Shown: piece by piece, positions 11,063-20,147 of the stretch
How the letters are laid out: every line of letters starts with the position of its first letter
Numbering within the stretch: position 1 is the stretch's first letter
Origin: Gammaproteobacteria bacterium
Lineage (GTDB): Bacteria; Pseudomonadota; Gammaproteobacteria; Pseudomonadales; Pseudohongiellaceae
Reading direction: 5' to 3'
Length of the DNA stretch: 64,000 nt
Assembly: GCA_030831165.1 (NCBI GenBank)
Contig: JAURLP010000007.1
Location: forward strand, 1-64,000
Notes under the pieces: generated by a model
Seen by the model: the letters and a program-made list of their open reading frames with translations, nothing else
What the model was told of the DNA's origin: nothing
The model's database searches: none
Position numbers and translations under genes: made by a program

Positions 11063-11137
11063 TGCCCAATAGCTCAATGGTAGAGTAGGTGACTGTTAAT
11101 CACTTGGTTCCTGGTTCGAGTCCAGGTTGGGCAGCCA
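11063..11137 (+). tRNA. tRNA-Asn (anticodon GTT)
   Basis: A 75-nt cloverleaf with CCA encoded. The acceptor arms TGCCCAA/TTGGGCA pair perfectly. The anticodon loop CTGTTAA has GTT at 34-36, and the T arm is CCTGGTTCGAGTCCAGG. It lies alone between uvrB (divergent) and the comEA-like gene (convergent). Confidence 0.95.
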
Positions 11138-11209
11138 ATTTCCCCTCCCCCTCTGATAAGCAAATTCTGTTGCAAATTACACACTGATAGACCCAGCAAA
11201 CCAGGACAT

Positions 11210-11304
11210 GCCGGATAAAACTGAGCAGAACTGCAAGCAGAATCCCTCATTCAAGCAATAAAAGTGGCTTTTCAGGTTGGCTGGCAACACTCAGTTATCC
11301 GGCT
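11210..11304 (+). repeat. Long-range inverted repeat downstream of tRNA-Asn ending in a T run
   Basis: GCCGGATAAAACTGAG at 11210 is matched by the inverse CTCAGTTATCCGGC at about 11290-11303, with a two-base bulge, and a run of five T follows directly. About 65 bases lie between the arms. It could be a terminator of the tRNA-Asn transcript, a small RNA, or the tail end for the convergent comEA-like gene. No function can be read from sequence. Confidence 0.3.
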
Positions 11305-11323
11305 TTTTAAATTAACTGTTAAA

Positions 11324-11695
11324 TTAATCGCTAATGAGGATAATCTTATCGGCATTATTACGAACAGTAACTTCTCCGATACCACTTACCAGAATCAGAT
11401 TATCGATAGCTTTGAAATCACCGTTTAATTCTCGGTAATCAACAATAGCTTCAGCTCTACTTAAGCCTACACCATCCAATACCATGGCAATGGTCTCAGC
11501 ATCAGCCAGATTAATATTTACCTGCTCGATAAGTCCGCTTTGTAATGCATTTGTATCATTTTCGTTTCCAGGCTGAATTTGTGCCAAGCTGCTATATGAG
11601 CTTAACAACAACAGAAAAAAACAAGTCATCTTAAAGAATTTCAGGTTACTTGTAGTGACATTCATTCTTTTAGTTATGCATCCCTTCATATCCAT
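11324..11695 (-). CDS. ComEA-like secreted helix-hairpin-helix protein
   Basis: This 123-residue protein has an N-terminal signal or anchor segment (FFKMTCFFLLLLSSYSSLA), a short linker, and a C-terminal ComEA-type double helix-hairpin-helix domain (VNINLADAETIAMVL through VSGIGEVTVRNNADKI). Such domains bind DNA without sequence specificity; ComEA proteins act in DNA uptake in the periplasm. The start at 11695 is preferred because GGAG sits six bases before it. An ATG six bases earlier has no room for a ribosome site, and ATGs at 11689 and 11665 are possible. It follows pyrF on the same strand. A competence role is inferred from family only. Confidence 0.8.
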   Translation of the reverse strand: MDMKGCITKRMNVTTSNLKFFKMTCFFLLLLSSYSSLAQIQPGNENDTNALQSGLIEQVNINLADAETIAMVLDGVGLSRAEAIVDYRELNGDFKAIDNLILVSGIGEVTVRNNADKIILISD

Positions 11696-11800
11696 CTCCA
11701 TCTCCTTCTCTTAAAACTATAAAATATTAAATGATTGCAGCAATAGTACTGCAATATAAGCCTAGAAGAGCTTATAGAATTTTCATTTTTTATTTTAGAA

Positions 11801-12496
11801 TCAGGATTCAATCTCTTGGATAATGCTATCCAATTTTTCTGAAGGGTTACTGGCTTGGGTAATTGGCCTGCCCATTACTAAAAAATTGCTGCCCTGTTCC
11901 AGCGCTAATCGAGGGGTAACAACTCTTTTTTGATCGTCCAGACTATCTCCTTTAGGACGTATGCCGGGCGTGACTAATTTAAACTCTTCTGGGCATTGTG
12001 ATCGCAAGAATTCAGTTTCCTGCGCAGAACAAACGACACCATCCAATCCAGAGTTTACCGCTAAATCAGTCAATAATTGGACTTGTTGTTGTGGGTTATT
12101 GCTTAAGCCTATTTGAGACAAATCAGTAGGGCCCATGCTGGTAAGGACTGTGACGGCAATCAATAATGGTGCATCTTTAAAGTTCAGCGCTTCTCGGGAG
12201 GCATTCAGCATAGCCTTTCCACCTGAGGCATGAACATTGACCATCCAGACTCCAAGATCAGCTGCAGCCTTTAATGCGCCTGCAACAGTATTTGGAATGT
12301 CATGAAATTTTAGATCTAGAAAAACCTCATAACCTTGTGAATGAATTTTTTTTATTAAATCTGGACCAGCACTTGTAAATAATTCCTTACCAACTTTAAC
12401 GCGACAAAGTGAAGGATCAATATTTTCCAAAAAACTTAAACTAGCTATTTCTGTTGAAAAATCTAGAGCAATTATTATTTGTTTGTTATAGATCAT
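11801..12496 (-). CDS. pyrF: Orotidine 5'-phosphate decarboxylase
   Basis: This enzyme catalyses the last step of UMP synthesis, decarboxylating OMP. The 231-residue TIM-barrel protein has the catalytic [10 protein letters not shown] motif (about residues 61-70), the IALDFS start strand, VTVLTSMGP and the phosphate-binding VTPGIRP loop with the later GRPIT. It follows lapA-lapB, as in E. coli and Pseudomonas relatives. Length is normal. Confidence 0.97.
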   Translation of the reverse strand: MIYNKQIIIALDFSTEIASLSFLENIDPSLCRVKVGKELFTSAGPDLIKKIHSQGYEVFLDLKFHDIPNTVAGALKAAADLGVWMVNVHASGGKAMLNASREALNFKDAPLLIAVTVLTSMGPTDLSQIGLSNNPQQQVQLLTDLAVNSGLDGVVCSAQETEFLRSQCPEEFKLVTPGIRPKGDSLDDQKRVVTPRLALEQGSNFLVMGRPITQASNPSEKLDSIIQEIES

Positions 12497-12573
12497 GCTA
12501 ACTACCTTTCAATTTTGGATATTGAATATTTGCAATACAACTACTGTAATTGACCTGATTATAAATTAGGTTA

Positions 12574-13761
12574 TCACTTCGCTTCTTCAATGAATGCCTC
12601 AATTGGCTTGATAAAACTCCATTCACTACAGCCCGGGCACTGCCAATGCAAATTTTTCATTTTAAATCCGCAACTATCACATTGGTATTGGGTTTTACTG
12701 CGCAAATAACGTATTAAAATCTCGTGAAATTTTTTGGCATTAGGATCGTTTTCAGAATTGTCATTAAGCAATATGGCTTGACCTAATAACTCTATTGACG
12801 GATTCCTTTCAATTCTTTGAAATAAAATTTCTTTTGCCTTCTCTCTACCTTCATTGTCTTTTATGTAGTTAACAATCTTTAATAGTAAGGCTGGTGAAGA
12901 AGTCTCATTCAGACTGTTTTCAATAAAACTTTCTAACTTTTTATGATTGTTCTGGGCCTGATAAGAAGCAATTATTAAATCGAAAGCTTCAGTCGTAAAA
13001 CTCGGATCCTGAGTTGATATTCTTAGCAAGGTTTTGATTGCCTGTTTGTAATTAGTTTGCTCGAATTCGAGTTTACCTAATATAAGACTGGTTCTTACGT
13101 TGGATCTATGCATATTGATAGCACTATTCAGATAGTCTTTAGCCTGGTTGTAATGATGGAATTCTAACTCTGCCTCCGCAAGCTCACAGTAAAAATGGGA
13201 AGCTTTAACCTGTATTTCATGACGCTCATTTGGCATACACAATTTAAGCAAATCATTAGCTACTTTTATCGCCTTTAACCATTCTTTTTCCAGTTGATAT
13301 ATCGTAAGACCCATATTTAAGGCCTTCATTCGAATTTCGCTATTCGCTACTTTTAATTCATCAATAAGTTTTTCTGCCCTATCAAGCAACCCGGCTGCCA
13401 CATAACTTTTCACCAGACCGAGCTTAACCTGATTTAATTCGGCATTATTTAATTGAGAATTAGCCAATAATTTTTGATACACCGCAATTGACTCATCAAC
13501 CTTACCGCGCCGCATTAGTAAATTCCCCAATGCAAGATGACTCTCCAAAGTGTTTGAATTGATTTCTAATGAAGATATAAATGCATCGATTGAGTGATCA
13601 GGCTCATCATTCAACAAATAATTTAAACCAATAAAATAATCTTTATTATTCTCTTTAACTTGAGAAGTTTTAGATTTAATTTGAGTTTTATAACCAGAAT
13701 ACCAAGCTAAAGCTACGGCAATAAGCATCAATAATGACAGGGATAAATTTCCTAATTCCAT
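12574..13761 (-). CDS. lapB: Lipopolysaccharide assembly protein B (TPR and rubredoxin-like)
   Basis: LapB (YciM) is an inner-membrane protein that controls LPS synthesis by presenting LpxC to the protease FtsH. The 395 residues have an N-terminal membrane helix (about 5-22), a cytoplasmic array of tetratricopeptide repeats (about 40-330), and a C-terminal rubredoxin-type metal knuckle, CDSCGF...CPGCS. It follows lapA by 7 bases, in the ihfB-lapA-lapB-pyrF order typical of gammaproteobacteria. Length fits the family. Confidence 0.95.
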   Translation of the reverse strand: MELGNLSLSLLMLIAVALAWYSGYKTQIKSKTSQVKENNKDYFIGLNYLLNDEPDHSIDAFISSLEINSNTLESHLALGNLLMRRGKVDESIAVYQKLLANSQLNNAELNQVKLGLVKSYVAAGLLDRAEKLIDELKVANSEIRMKALNMGLTIYQLEKEWLKAIKVANDLLKLCMPNERHEIQVKASHFYCELAEAELEFHHYNQAKDYLNSAINMHRSNVRTSLILGKLEFEQTNYKQAIKTLLRISTQDPSFTTEAFDLIIASYQAQNNHKKLESFIENSLNETSSPALLLKIVNYIKDNEGREKAKEILFQRIERNPSIELLGQAILLNDNSENDPNAKKFHEILIRYLRSKTQYQCDSCGFKMKNLHWQCPGCSEWSFIKPIEAFIEEAK

Positions 13762-13768
13762 AACCAGC

Positions 13769-14092
13769 CTACTTGTCTTTTCCCTTACCTAAACTCTTAC
13801 TGGTTTTTGAAGACAAGCCGATATTATTACCTTGACTTTTTTTAAGCTGGGCCTCTAGCTGATTAATTCTTAATTGAGACTTGATGCGACGAAATAAACC
13901 ATACCCTAGCAGCAAACCCAAAACGCCACCCCAGGCGAATGCTAAAAGCACCCAGACAGCTAAACTTTGCGGCGATAGCTCTATTCCTATCCAAAGCGGA
14001 ACCATGACACTATTATTACTGGTAAATATAAAGCCGGCCAGAACCACCAGCAAAAAAAACAAACCAGCTATAAAACGAGTTATCTTAGACAT
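13769..14092 (-). CDS. lapA: Lipopolysaccharide assembly protein A domain protein
   Basis: A 107-residue inner-membrane protein of the LapA (DUF1049) family with two membrane helices (about 5-27 and 42-66) and a short cytoplasmic coiled-coil tail rich in Gln, Lys and Ser. LapA acts with LapB on LPS regulation. It sits immediately before lapB and after ihfB, separated from ihfB by a strong terminator. Confidence 0.92.
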   Translation of the reverse strand: MSKITRFIAGLFFLLVVLAGFIFTSNNSVMVPLWIGIELSPQSLAVWVLLAFAWGGVLGLLLGYGLFRRIKSQLRINQLEAQLKKSQGNNIGLSSKTSKSLGKGKDK

Positions 14093-14132
14093 CCTGTTAC
14101 TTTATCTAGAACTAGCGTAAAACAAAAGGCTT

Positions 14133-14174
14133 AAAAAAAACGGCGGATCCTGCTTCAGGTTCCGCCGTTTTTTT
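14133..14174 (-). terminator. Strong intrinsic terminator after rpsA-ihfB
   Basis: A perfect 9-bp stem (AACGGCGGA with TCCGCCGTT) extended by an inner CCTG/CAGG pair is flanked by A8 on one side and T7 on the other. On the minus strand this gives a hairpin followed by eight T, 24 bases after the ihfB stop. It is symmetrical, so it could work in both directions, but only the minus-strand genes lead into it. Confidence 0.9.
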
Positions 14175-14197
14175 AACATCATAAAAGATCTGAGATA

Positions 14198-14497
14198 TTA
14201 GGATCTTTCTCTTTGCAAACTGTCATTGACTCGATCTCTTAATTCCTTCCCAGCTTTAAAATGTGGAACATGCTTACCTTTTAATTCCACGGCTTCTCCA
14301 GTTTTAGGATTTCTGCCAATACGAGGTGCGCGATAGTGTAAAGAAAAGCTTCCGAAACCACGAATTTCAATACGTCCCCCTTCAGCAAGGGATTCCGACA
14401 TATAAGAAATTATAGCTTTAACCGTCAACTCAATATCTTTCACTGATAATTGAGTTTGTTTTGCCGCTATACGTTCTATCAATTCTGATTTAGTCAT
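14198..14497 (-). CDS. ihfB: Integration host factor subunit beta
   Basis: This is the partner of IhfA in the IHF heterodimer, which bends DNA in recombination, replication and transcription. The 99-residue DNABII protein begins [11 protein letters not shown], has the [13 protein letters not shown] hinge, and carries the DNA-intercalating GRNPKTGE at 61-68. It follows rpsA by 53 bases, the conserved rpsA-ihfB pair, and ends before a strong terminator. Confidence 0.97.
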   Translation of the reverse strand: MTKSELIERIAAKQTQLSVKDIELTVKAIISYMSESLAEGGRIEIRGFGSFSLHYRAPRIGRNPKTGEAVELKGKHVPHFKAGKELRDRVNDSLQRERS

Positions 14498-14550
14498 AAC
14501 ATTGCTACCCTAACAGTCTGCTATTTTTAGCTTTCCTTTAGTAATCGACG

Positions 14551-16227
14551 CTATTTTTTATCCATTTGCGCTTTTATCAGATCGCCAACTGTAGCCGGTG
14601 CGGCAGCAGAAGTCGTTTGCTTTTTATGCTCTGCAACTGAATCCTTTTCTTCGCCGATCTCTTTCGCTTTTATAGAAACAGTTATTGTTCTATTTTTACG
14701 ATCCAGATTGACAATCATTGCTTCAATTTGATCGCCTTCATTTAAGACAGTACGCGCATCTTCAACTCGATCACGACTAATATCTGACGCTTTCAAAATT
14801 GCTTCAACACCTTCAGCCAAAGTCACTACAGCTTCTTTAGTATCAACTGAAGTGATGGTGCCGGTAACAATCGCGCCTTTGTCATGTTCTTCAGTATATA
14901 AAGCAAAAGGATCTCCTGAAAGCTGCTTGATACCTAGAGAGATACGCTCTCTTTCAGGGTCAATAGAAAGAATCACTGTGTCGATTTTGTCGCCTTTAGT
15001 GTACTGACGAACAGCCTGTTCACTGGCTTCTTCCCATGAAATATCAGACAGATGAACCAAGCCATCAATTTCGCCATCAAGACCGATAAATATACCGAAA
15101 TCAGTAATGGATTTGATATTACCTGATATTCTATCGCCTTTTTTGAAGGTTTCAGCAAATGCATCCCAAGGGTTTTTCTGGCACTGTTTAAGACCCAGTG
15201 AAATACGACGACGTTCTTGGTCAATATCCAAGATCATTACTTCAACTTCATCACCCAGATTCACTAATTTAGAGGGATGAATGTTTTTGTTAGTCCAGTC
15301 CATTTCAGAGACATGTACCAGTCCTTCAACACCTTCTTCAAGCTCTGCAAAACAACCATAATCCGTCAGGTTTGTAACAACAGCTTTAACTTTAGTATTT
15401 TCTGGATAACGATTTTTAATTTCCACCCATGGATCTTCACCTAATTGTTTCAATCCTAATGAAACACGATTACGTTCACGGTCGAATTTCAGTACTTTAA
15501 CGTCTATTTCTGCTCCAACCTCAACAATTTCACTTGGGTGCTTGATGCGCTTCCATGACATATCGGTAATATGTAATAAGCCATCAACGCCACCTAAATC
15601 AACAAATGCACCATAATCTGTAAGGTTTTTAACAACACCTTTAACCGATTGACCTTCTTGAAGATTAGAAAGTAACTCATCTCGCTCTTCGCTATTAACA
15701 GACTCAAGGACTGCACGACGAGAAACGACAACGTTGTTTCGTTTTTGATCCAGTTTGATTAACTTAAATTCAAGTTCCTTGAACATGAGATGATCGACGT
15801 CACGGACAGGGCGGACATCAACCAAGGAGCCAGGCAAGAATGCTCTTATCGTATTTACATCAACAGTAAAGCCACCTTTAACCTTGCCATTAATGACCCC
15901 GATAACAGGCTCATTCTTTTCAATAGCGTTTTCGAGCACCATCCAGGTTTCAGCGCGTTTGGCTTTTTCTCTGGATAGCTTTGTTGCACCAAATCCATCT
16001 TCTACAGTATCTAGAGCAACTTTAACTTCGTCCCCAACCTTTAGGGTAAACTCACCTTGATCGGTTAAAAATTCCTGACGGGCAATGACGCCTTCGGACT
16101 TCAAACCTGCATGGACTGTTACCCAGTCTGAATCGATATCAATAATAGTTCCTGTAACAATGGAACCAGATTTCATTTGGATATCTTTTAAACTTTCTTC
16201 AAATAACTCTGCGAAACTTTCGCTCAT
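14551..16227 (-). CDS. rpsA: 30S ribosomal protein S1
   Basis: S1 brings mRNA to the 30S subunit. The 558 residues contain six S1 RNA-binding domains, as in E. coli. The first two lack RNA-binding consensus and bind the ribosome, while the last four show repeats of the G-x-V-x-x-[IL]-[TD]-[DG]-[FY]-G pattern (for example [20 protein letters not shown]). It lies between cmk and ihfB in the standard order. The start ATG at 16227 has AGG nine bases upstream, a weak ribosome site typical for this gene. Confidence 0.98.
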   Translation of the reverse strand: MSESFAELFEESLKDIQMKSGSIVTGTIIDIDSDWVTVHAGLKSEGVIARQEFLTDQGEFTLKVGDEVKVALDTVEDGFGATKLSREKAKRAETWMVLENAIEKNEPVIGVINGKVKGGFTVDVNTIRAFLPGSLVDVRPVRDVDHLMFKELEFKLIKLDQKRNNVVVSRRAVLESVNSEERDELLSNLQEGQSVKGVVKNLTDYGAFVDLGGVDGLLHITDMSWKRIKHPSEIVEVGAEIDVKVLKFDRERNRVSLGLKQLGEDPWVEIKNRYPENTKVKAVVTNLTDYGCFAELEEGVEGLVHVSEMDWTNKNIHPSKLVNLGDEVEVMILDIDQERRRISLGLKQCQKNPWDAFAETFKKGDRISGNIKSITDFGIFIGLDGEIDGLVHLSDISWEEASEQAVRQYTKGDKIDTVILSIDPERERISLGIKQLSGDPFALYTEEHDKGAIVTGTITSVDTKEAVVTLAEGVEAILKASDISRDRVEDARTVLNEGDQIEAMIVNLDRKNRTITVSIKAKEIGEEKDSVAEHKKQTTSAAAPATVGDLIKAQMDKK

Positions 16228-16277
16228 ATACTTACCTATAAAGGAAAACTATGCCTAAGCCAGTTTTCATATCAATC

Positions 16278-16295
16278 CATATTCCAGTAAATATG
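16278..16295 (-). promoter_or_regulatory. GGA-loop hairpin in the rpsA leader
   Basis: In the 145-base leader of rpsA the minus strand has the perfect inverted repeat CATATT-TACTGG-AATATG, which presents GGA at the loop edge, about 50 bases before the start codon. Gammaproteobacterial rpsA leaders are known to fold into hairpins with GGA motifs that support S1 translation and autoregulation. The match here is by eye. Confidence 0.4.
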
Positions 16296-16372
16296 GGCCA
16301 GTTTTAATTTGGCAGATTCAAGCAGTTACTGGCACTTGAAACCCACCTTCCATGTATCTTAATAACGTAAAA

Positions 16373-17089
16373 TTAAATGCCTAAATTAAGCGCCTGCTGT
16401 ATAGCAATTAGCACCTTTTTAAACACTTGATTTATATCTAAATCAGTCGTATCGATCACTAGAGCATCATTAGCGGGAACTAGTGGTGATATTGCCCTTA
16501 AGGAATCTCGCTCATCACGAGTTTCTATATCCTGCAAAAGGTCGCGCAGATTAACACTAAGTCCCTTATTTATCAACTGCTTATAACGCCTTTGGGCACG
16601 CACTTCGAGTGAAGCGGTTAGGAAAAACTTTTGGACAGCATCAGGGAATACAACGGTACCCATATCTCGGCCATCTGCGACCAAACCTGGCATCTGTCGA
16701 AAGGCTAACTGTCGCTCGTAAAGCGCTTCACGAACCTCGGGAATTACAGCCACCTGGGAAGCAAGATCACCACTCGATTCCTGTCTTATCTGTGTAGAGA
16801 TATCCTCACCATTTAACTCTAAAGACCCTTCATAAAGCCTCGAAAAATAGACCTCCATTTCTATTGTGAATTTTTTTAACGCATTGATATCATTGAGTAA
16901 TATTCCATTTTTATGAGCGCCGACCCCGACTAAGCGGTACAGCGCTCCACTATCTAGAATATGCCAATGCAAGGATTCTGCCAGCAAATGAGAAATAGCG
17001 CCTTTGCCGGTACCGCTGGGTCCATCAATCGTAATTACAGGCGCCTCGGTGAGTACTGGCGCGTCCATCTCAATTAAATCTGCCATCAA
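16373..17089 (-). CDS. cmk: Cytidylate kinase
   Basis: Phosphorylates CMP and dCMP with ATP in pyrimidine nucleotide recycling. The 238-residue P-loop kinase has Walker A as ITIDGPSGTGKGAI (about 19-32), the substrate-binding DGRDMGTVVFPDA region (about 138-150), and RAQRR in the lid. Its ATG overlaps the aroA stop by four bases, so aroA and cmk are translationally coupled. It has a slightly longer N-terminus (MMADLIEMDAP...) than E. coli Cmk. Confidence 0.95.
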   Translation of the reverse strand: MMADLIEMDAPVLTEAPVITIDGPSGTGKGAISHLLAESLHWHILDSGALYRLVGVGAHKNGILLNDINALKKFTIEMEVYFSRLYEGSLELNGEDISTQIRQESSGDLASQVAVIPEVREALYERQLAFRQMPGLVADGRDMGTVVFPDAVQKFFLTASLEVRAQRRYKQLINKGLSVNLRDLLQDIETRDERDSLRAISPLVPANDALVIDTTDLDINQVFKKVLIAIQQALNLGI

Positions 17090-18396
17090 TCAACTACCTT
17101 TAAATCAATACCACAGCTTTGAACAAGTTCAGCGAAGCCTGGGAAAGATGTTGCTACATTGTTACAATCCAAAATAGTAATTTCTCGTTCTGCAGCTAAT
17201 GCAGCTATTGTAAAGGCCATGGCAATACGATGGTCTCCTTTACTGTCAATTACACCACCACCGATTGTCGATCCTGTAATTATTATTCCGTCAGGCTTCA
17301 CTTCATGCTCAACACCAAGGGTCATTAAGCCGTCAGCCATGGCTTGAATCCGGTCGCTTTCCTTAACTCTCAACTCCTCTGCGCCACTCAATGTGGTGGT
17401 GCCAGCAGCGCAGGCAGCTGCAATAAACAAAGCGGGGAATTCATCAATAGCCAAAGGCACCTGATCGACGGGAATATCAATACCATGCAAAGGAGCATAG
17501 CGAACTTGAATATCTGCAACGGCTTCACCACCTACGTTGTATTGCTTCAAATATTCGATATTGGCACCCATAGCCCTTAAAATATTAATAACGCCCACCC
17601 GGGTAGGATTAATCCCAACATGCTTGAGTATTAGATCTGACCCAGGCGCAATACATGCCCCCACCAAAAAAAATGCGGCTGAACTTATATCGGCAGGAAT
17701 ATCAATAGCGCAGGCTTTTAGCATCCCTCCGTCTCTGATAGTAACTTTATTAGCAGCAAGCTCAATGGGATAGCCAAAACCTTGCAACATCAGCTCAGTA
17801 TGATTGCGGCAAATAGCCGGTTCAGTGACGGTCGTTGCTCCCTCAGCATAAAGCCCTGCCAATAATAAACAGGATTTAACCTGTGCACTGGCAACAGGCA
17901 TATCATAATTTATTCCGGTAAGCTTTGACGGACTTATTCTTATGGGGGCCGTACCGCCATCTTCCAGTTCTATCTTCGCGCCCATTAACCTTAATGGATC
18001 GGTTACTCGTCTCATTGGTCTGCTTGAAAGTGATTCATCGCCTACCAGCACCGAAGGGAAATTCTGTGCAGCTAACAGACCACATAAAAGGCGCATAGCT
18101 GTGCCTGAATTACCCATATCCAGCGGCTGCACCGGGACCTGAAGCCCATGCAAACCAACTCCCTGAATATTTAAGCTACCATTAACAGGCTCACTAATTT
18201 CCACTCCCATCTTCCTGAAAGCTTCAAGAGTAGCCAAACTATCTTCTCCCTCCAGAAAACCGTCTATATGGGTTGTCCCCTCAGCTATTGCGCCCATGAT
18301 AATGGACCGATGAGAGATAGATTTATCACCAGGGACACGTATGCTGCCCTGAAGCACGCGAGATGGCGCCACTTGAAATATTTTTTTAAGGCTCAT
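17086..18396 (-). CDS. aroA: 3-phosphoshikimate 1-carboxyvinyltransferase (EPSP synthase)
   Basis: Joins shikimate-3-phosphate and phosphoenolpyruvate in the shikimate pathway. The 436 residues form the two-domain inverse barrel, with PGDKSISHRS near residue 23, GNSGTAMRLL near residue 93, and LRVKESDRI near 345, all expected for a functional enzyme. In Pseudomonas aroA is fused to tyrA; here it is separate and follows the pheA-tyrA fusion by only 2 bases. Confidence 0.96.
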   Translation of the reverse strand: MSLKKIFQVAPSRVLQGSIRVPGDKSISHRSIIMGAIAEGTTHIDGFLEGEDSLATLEAFRKMGVEISEPVNGSLNIQGVGLHGLQVPVQPLDMGNSGTAMRLLCGLLAAQNFPSVLVGDESLSSRPMRRVTDPLRLMGAKIELEDGGTAPIRISPSKLTGINYDMPVASAQVKSCLLLAGLYAEGATTVTEPAICRNHTELMLQGFGYPIELAANKVTIRDGGMLKACAIDIPADISSAAFFLVGACIAPGSDLILKHVGINPTRVGVINILRAMGANIEYLKQYNVGGEAVADIQVRYAPLHGIDIPVDQVPLAIDEFPALFIAAACAAGTTTLSGAEELRVKESDRIQAMADGLMTLGVEHEVKPDGIIITGSTIGGGVIDSKGDHRIAMAFTIAALAAEREITILDCNNVATSFPGFAELVQSCGIDLKVVD

Positions 18397-18398
18397 GA

Positions 18399-20147
18399 TT
18401 ATTTAAAAGGAAATTTATCTCGGGATTGTTTAACTCGAATTAATACTTTCTTGATTTGATCACCATCTCTGGCTTCTATCGCCTGCTTAAATACTGCCAA
18501 ATCAGATTCAAAGGTTTCAAGAATATCGCAAATAGCATCAGCATTGCTCAAAAAAATATCTCTCCACATTTCCGGGTCACTTGCCGCAATTCGAGTAAAG
18601 TCTCTTAAACCACCAGCCGCATAACGAAAAATTTTGTCACTGCTTCCTTGCTGAGAAAGCGAATCGACAAGGGCAAATGCAAGCAAATGCGGCAGATGAC
18701 TGGTAGCGGCCAAAACTGCATCATGTCGCTGAATAGACATTTCTAATACCTCTGCACCAAGCTCCCGCCACAAACTGTGCACCAGTTCGATAGCTGATTT
18801 ACTGGTTTCAGGTAAAGGTGTCAAAATAACTTTTTTGCGCTCGAACAAGTCTGGTCTGGCGGCTTTAAAACCACTTCTCTCTGAACCTGCAACCGGATGA
18901 GCCGGCACAAGGTTTTGGGGCAGTTTACCAAAAGCATTTATTGCTGCATCTACAGTCGATTGCTTAACACTTGAAACATCTGTAATGACACAATCATCCT
19001 TAATCAGTTTCACCAAGCCCTGCATGACAGCCGCAACACTTAAACCAGGTACAGCTATCAGTATTAAGTCGGCATCCGAGCAAACTGGTTCAAGTTCTAT
19101 ACTGTAGCCAATAATAACGCCCTTATCCTCAGCTTGTTGCAGGGCTTCTATATCTTTACCGACAGCCCATATCTGATCAGTTAAGCCCCTGTCTGCCAAA
19201 GCCCTGGCAACAGAACCGCCAATGAGTCCAAGACCAACAATCACAATCTTTTTGTTTAACAGAGAAGGCTCTGTTAACTCTCTTTTTTGCTCACTGTGTA
19301 CCAAACCAGAAACCGGGTAAGAGCCTAAAATTTTGACATCAATTTTAGGCTGTTTCAGTGCAGCTATAGCAGAGGCGAGATTTGTATCTTGTTGGTGGCC
19401 GTCCAGATCAATATAAAAACTGTAAGTCCAGGCTTCTTTACCTGAGGGCCTGGATTCCAGCTTACTCATATTCACTGAAAATTGCTTTAGGGGCTCCAGT
19501 ACATTGAATAATGCACCCGGCTCATTATAAGTAGTGACAATCAGTGAGGTCTTATCATCTGAACTGTTCGGGCTGGCTTGAGCCTGATATTTTTTACTGA
19601 CAACCAGGAAGCGAGTCGTATTATCGGATGAATCCTGAATATCCTTTGCAAGAACCGAAAGTTGATATATTTTTGCAGCCGATTTACTGGCTATAGCAGC
19701 AACTGTTGGGTCGCGAGAAGCCATGAGGGCAGCTTCAGCATTGCTGCTTACAGGTACCCTTTCTATGCCAGGAAAATGTTGGTCCAACCATAGTCGGCAT
19801 TGCCCCAAAGACTGCTGATGGGAAACAATTCTTTTTATATTCTCTTTGCTTGACTCAACATTTCCGAGAAGAAAATGCTGTATGCGTAATGAAATTTCGC
19901 CACAAATAATAAGAGAGCTCTTATTAAAACAATCCAGAGTTGCCGTTACTGAACCTTCTGATGAATTTTCAACAGGGACTATGGCGTAATCACAGTCTCC
20001 AACTTCAACACTGGTGAACGCATCTTGTATGCTTGCTAGTGGAAGACCGGCCTGTTCTGAGCCAAAATATCTAAGCAGGGCGCTATGTGAATATGTGCCT
20101 TCAGGACCAAGGTATGCAACTGGCAGGTCCGTTTTGATATCATTCAT
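18399..20147 (-). CDS. Fused prephenate dehydratase / prephenate dehydrogenase (PDT-ACT-PDH)
   Basis: One 582-residue chain would turn prephenate both into phenylpyruvate and into 4-hydroxyphenylpyruvate, the branch points of Phe and Tyr synthesis. Residues 10-185 are a dehydratase ([15 protein letters not shown] at 177-180). Residues 200-278 are an ACT domain with ESRP at 231-234. Residues 299-575 are an NAD-dependent dehydrogenase (GLGLIGG at 305-311, HPVAGSE with His417, SHLPH at 483-487). The chorismate mutase domain normal in gammaproteobacterial PheA is absent. The start at 20147 gives [17 protein letters not shown] and overlaps the gyrA stop by 8 bases; a longer frame would run into gyrA. 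The gene has no internal stop, so this is a real fusion, not two overlapping genes. Confidence 0.9.
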   Translation of the reverse strand: MNDIKTDLPVAYLGPEGTYSHSALLRYFGSEQAGLPLASIQDAFTSVEVGDCDYAIVPVENSSEGSVTATLDCFNKSSLIICGEISLRIQHFLLGNVESSKENIKRIVSHQQSLGQCRLWLDQHFPGIERVPVSSNAEAALMASRDPTVAAIASKSAAKIYQLSVLAKDIQDSSDNTTRFLVVSKKYQAQASPNSSDDKTSLIVTTYNEPGALFNVLEPLKQFSVNMSKLESRPSGKEAWTYSFYIDLDGHQQDTNLASAIAALKQPKIDVKILGSYPVSGLVHSEQKRELTEPSLLNKKIVIVGLGLIGGSVARALADRGLTDQIWAVGKDIEALQQAEDKGVIIGYSIELEPVCSDADLILIAVPGLSVAAVMQGLVKLIKDDCVITDVSSVKQSTVDAAINAFGKLPQNLVPAHPVAGSERSGFKAARPDLFERKKVILTPLPETSKSAIELVHSLWRELGAEVLEMSIQRHDAVLAATSHLPHLLAFALVDSLSQQGSSDKIFRYAAGGLRDFTRIAASDPEMWRDIFLSNADAICDILETFESDLAVFKQAIEARDGDQIKKVLIRVKQSRDKFPFK

